Source: an uncultured Candidatus Saccharibacteria bacterium
GTDB lineage: Bacteria > Patescibacteriota > Saccharimonadia > Saccharimonadales > Saccharimonadaceae
Reading direction: 5' to 3'
Length of the DNA stretch: 14,901 bases
Assembly: GCA_937976315.1 (NCBI GenBank)
Contig: CALJRR010000058.1
Span: 1-14,901, forward strand
Below are positions 12,712 to 14,901 of this stretch, piece after piece. The position numbers and the translations under genes are program-made. Each line of letters starts with the position of its first letter. The first letter of the stretch is position 1. The notes under the pieces are model-generated. The model saw only the letters and a program-made list of their open reading frames with translations, was not told where the DNA came from and did no database searches.

Positions 12712-14457
12712 ATGCAGCGGCTTATTCGTTCAAGAACTGGTTGGTTAGCCATCGCTTTACTGGTAGTGATGGCGGCTTTTGTGTTGCGATTATTTCAACT
12801 GCAGATTTTGCAATATGGCAAATATACGGAATTAGCGCGGGCGAGTCAGCAGCGTCAATTCGTCATTCCTGCGGAGCGCGGGAAAATTTACATGATGGAC
12901 GGAAAAACTCCGGTTCCTGTGGTGCTTAATCAGGCGGTCTATACGGTTATTGCGGACCCGCAGTCGATTGATGATAAAGAGCGGAGCCAGCTTGTTGATA
13001 GTTTGAGGGAAATTGCTGGTGGCGAAATGACGGAAAATGTATCTGAACGGCTCAATAATAAAAAGTCACGCTATGAAGTTTTGGCGAAGAATATCACCAG
13101 AACTCAAGCGGAAAAATTGAAAAAGAAAAACTTTGCGGGCGTGTTGTATCAGCAAAGTTCTATTCGAAATTATCCTGAGGGCGAACTGGGCGCGCACGTG
13201 CTTGGATTTGTGAATGCGGCTGGCGAAGGTCAATATGGCGTCGAAGGTTCTTTGAATAAGCAACTTAAGGGTCGTGATGGATTGTTGCAATCTGTAACTG
13301 ACGTGAGGAATATACCTTTGACGGTTGGAAAAAATAATATGCGAATCGAGGCGAAATCTGGCGACAATTTGGCGCTGACGGTGGACAGGAACATCCAAAG
13401 CCAGACTGAATTGGCGTTGAAAAAGGGAGTCGAAGCAGCTGGCGCCACCGAGGGAAGCGTGATTGTTATGAATCCGAAAAACGGTCAAGTTTTGGCAATG
13501 GCGAATTATCCGACTTATAATCCGGCGGATTTTGCTAAGCAGAAAAACGGGTCGGTGTTTGTGGATAGCGCGTCGATGGTGCCGTTTGAACCGGGATCGA
13601 TTATCAAGTCCTTTAGTTTCGCTACGGCAATTGACAAGGGCGTTATTACACCGTCCAGCACATATAATAATACCGATTGTATTAAAGTCGCTGACCGCAC
13701 GATGTGTAATGTCTTGAGAGGTTTGGGCGGCACGATGACGATTCAAGGCGCGTTTAACAATTCGCTTAACGTTGGTACGATTACCGCGATTCGAAAATTA
13801 GGAAATGGTTCGCAGATTAATTTGCCGGCTCGTCAGATTTTGTATGAATATTATCACGATAAATTTGGCTTTGGCGCTAAAACTGGAATTGAGCTGGGCG
13901 AGGCTTCGGGCTATATTTACCCGCCAGATAGCGCCGAAGGAAATGAGGTTCGTTATTCGGCTATGACTTACGGGCAGAGTATGAACTTGACTATGATTCA
14001 AGTCGCGGCTGGATTTTCGTCGTTAGTTAACGGTGGCCAATATTACAAGCCAACCATTCTCGTTGGTACAATTGACGAATCTGGCAATCTGAAATCGTCG
14101 GAAAATAAAGTTATTCGCCAAACCGTAAGTGGCGGCACGTCATCGCAGATGCGAACAATGTTAACGACAGCGCGCCGATCTTTATTCTTGTCAAAGAGTG
14201 ACAAATCTGGCTATGAAATTGGTGGAAAAACTGGTACTTCTGAAACGGTGGTTAATGGCGCTTATACTCAAAAAGAAACAATTGCTACATATATTGGTTA
14301 CGGCGGTGGAAAAAATGGTGCCGAATATGTCATAATGGTACGTGTAGCGGCTCCGGGAAGAGGGATTAACTTACAGGGAAATCTCCATGCCGGACCAATT
14401 TTTACAGATATATCCAATTGGATGATTGATTATATGAAAATAGCACCAAAGGAATAA
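12712..14457 (+). CDS. ftsI: Septal peptidoglycan transpeptidase (FtsI/PBP2 class B PBP)
   Basis: The 581-residue class B penicillin-binding protein cross-links septal peptidoglycan outside the membrane. It has a short cytoplasmic tail, one N-terminal membrane anchor (GWLAIALLVVMAAFVLRLF, about 9-27), a dimerisation domain with the RGKIY motif, and a transpeptidase domain. The catalytic motifs are S296-I-I-K299 in FEPGSIIKSF, S351-L-N353 and K506-T-G508 in GGKTGTSE. The usual 'GSTFKP' around the serine is changed to GSIIKS, but both catalytic residues are kept. No PASTA repeats are present. It is followed two bases later by mraY. Confidence 0.95.
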   Translation: MQRLIRSRTGWLAIALLVVMAAFVLRLFQLQILQYGKYTELARASQQRQFVIPAERGKIYMMDGKTPVPVVLNQAVYTVIADPQSIDDKERSQLVDSLREIAGGEMTENVSERLNNKKSRYEVLAKNITRTQAEKLKKKNFAGVLYQQSSIRNYPEGELGAHVLGFVNAAGEGQYGVEGSLNKQLKGRDGLLQSVTDVRNIPLTVGKNNMRIEAKSGDNLALTVDRNIQSQTELALKKGVEAAGATEGSVIVMNPKNGQVLAMANYPTYNPADFAKQKNGSVFVDSASMVPFEPGSIIKSFSFATAIDKGVITPSSTYNNTDCIKVADRTMCNVLRGLGGTMTIQGAFNNSLNVGTITAIRKLGNGSQINLPARQILYEYYHDKFGFGAKTGIELGEASGYIYPPDSAEGNEVRYSAMTYGQSMNLTMIQVAAGFSSLVNGGQYYKPTILVGTIDESGNLKSSENKVIRQTVSGGTSSQMRTMLTTARRSLFLSKSDKSGYEIGGKTGTSETVVNGAYTQKETIATYIGYGGGKNGAEYVIMVRVAAPGRGINLQGNLHAGPIFTDISNWMIDYMKIAPKE

Positions 14458-14459
14458 AT

Positions 14460-14901
14460 ATGGGAATAGCTTTACAAACAATGACCAACGAATTGACGCA
14501 CGTATTTTTACTGAGCGTCGGCGCGTTTTTACTAGCGATGTTTTTAACGCCAATTTATACGTTTTTCGCTTATCGATATCGCTTCTGGAAGCGTCAAAGG
14601 TCGGAAAGCACTGATGGGAAAAAGCTGAAGATTTTCGCCAAATTCCAAGCGGCAAAATTGCGGCGGAACATTCCGACGATGGCTGGAGTGATTGGCGTAA
14701 TTTCAATCTTTGTGGTGACGATTTTCTTCAATTTAGACCGAGCGCAGACCTGGCTTCCTCTGGCGGCGTTGGTTGGCGGTGGAATTGTCGGGCTAATTGA
14801 CGACATTATCAATCTACGCGGCTTGGGCGGCGGTGCGGCTTCATCCATGAATACCGGTACAAATGACGCGTCTTTGGACTTCAACTCCGTACAACGCGGC
14901 A
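14460..14901 (+). CDS. mraY: MraY phospho-MurNAc-pentapeptide transferase, N-terminal part
   Basis: An open frame starts with ATG at 14460, two bases after the ftsI stop, and runs 147 codons off the window end. It opens MGIALQTMTNELTHVFLL and has membrane segments at about 15-40, 76-92 and 101-114. The family signatures are RRNIPTMAG (from residue 68, matching 'K.TPTMGG' with one glycine changed to alanine) and the aspartate pair D114-D115 in GLIDDIINLRG. MraY makes lipid I from UDP-MurNAc-pentapeptide and undecaprenyl phosphate in the membrane. A WecA-type relative is possible from this portion, but the position after ftsI supports MraY. Confidence 0.85.
   Translation, partial: MGIALQTMTNELTHVFLLSVGAFLLAMFLTPIYTFFAYRYRFWKRQRSESTDGKKLKIFAKFQAAKLRRNIPTMAGVIGVISIFVVTIFFNLDRAQTWLPLAALVGGGIVGLIDDIINLRGLGGGAASSMNTGTNDASLDFNSVQRG

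Noticed and set aside
13066..13746. 226-residue minus-strand open frame
   Set aside because: It lies wholly inside the ftsI coding region, which has clear PBP motifs. The opposite-strand frame has no recognisable domain or ribosome site.
1..14901. CRISPR array, tRNA, rRNA, insertion sequence or integrase
   Set aside because: I saw no regularly spaced repeats, no cloverleaf-like sequence with a CCA end, and no transposase or recombinase motifs in any frame.

Overview
The window most likely comes from a Candidatus Saccharibacteria (TM7/CPR) genome. This is inferred from a compact mraZ-rsmH-ftsL-like-ftsI-mraY division/wall run with small intergenic gaps, standard-code use of TGA as a stop, a moderately AT-rich base composition, and several genes whose -10 box lies only about 6-8 bases before the start codon (leaderless or near-leaderless). 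The assignment is not proven by any marker RNA, since no rRNA or tRNA is present.

Region 1 (1-5866) is an accessory island. A 55-bp perfect direct repeat (1-55 and 5812-5866), which is the 3' end of a protein-coding gene, brackets it. Between the copies lie six tightly packed plus-strand genes with strong Shine-Dalgarno sites. The first three junctions are ATGA stop/start overlaps and the next gap is 3 bases. They encode a GT20 (trehalose-phosphate-synthase-like) glycosyltransferase, a RimK-like ATP-grasp ligase, a NUDIX hydrolase, a histidine-phosphatase-like protein, a class I/II PLP aminotransferase and a short UDP-glucose/GDP-mannose-dehydrogenase-like protein. Together they look like a small biosynthetic pathway making an aminated, amide-decorated glycoside or nucleotide-sugar product. 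The product is unknown. The island genes are visibly more AT-rich than the division genes, and no integrase lies inside the window.

Region 2 (5867-7658) holds one 566-residue protein with a RelA/SpoT-like linker and synthetase region. Its strong promoter has inverted repeats over both the -35 and the -10. The gene ends in a perfect 12-bp inverted repeat that also covers the start codon of the next gene.

Region 3 (7654-10408) carries an RNase H, a DUF4868/KwaB-like protein and a PIF1-family helicase. The last two genes are one base apart and end at a clean intrinsic terminator. The KwaB-like/PIF1 pair is a candidate for phage defence or DNA-end metabolism.

Region 4 (10409-14901) is the division and cell-wall cluster: mraZ with its own GTGGG operator repeats inside its promoter and a structured leader, rsmH, a 23-codon small ORF followed by a terminator, an FtsL-like protein, the FtsI/PBP2-type transpeptidase, and the first 147 codons of mraY. 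Between mraZ and rsmH lies a 235-bp element (10972-11206) whose ends form a 34-position imperfect inverted repeat and whose interior holds smaller hairpins. It resembles a structured RNA or a MITE-like element and matches nothing I recognise.
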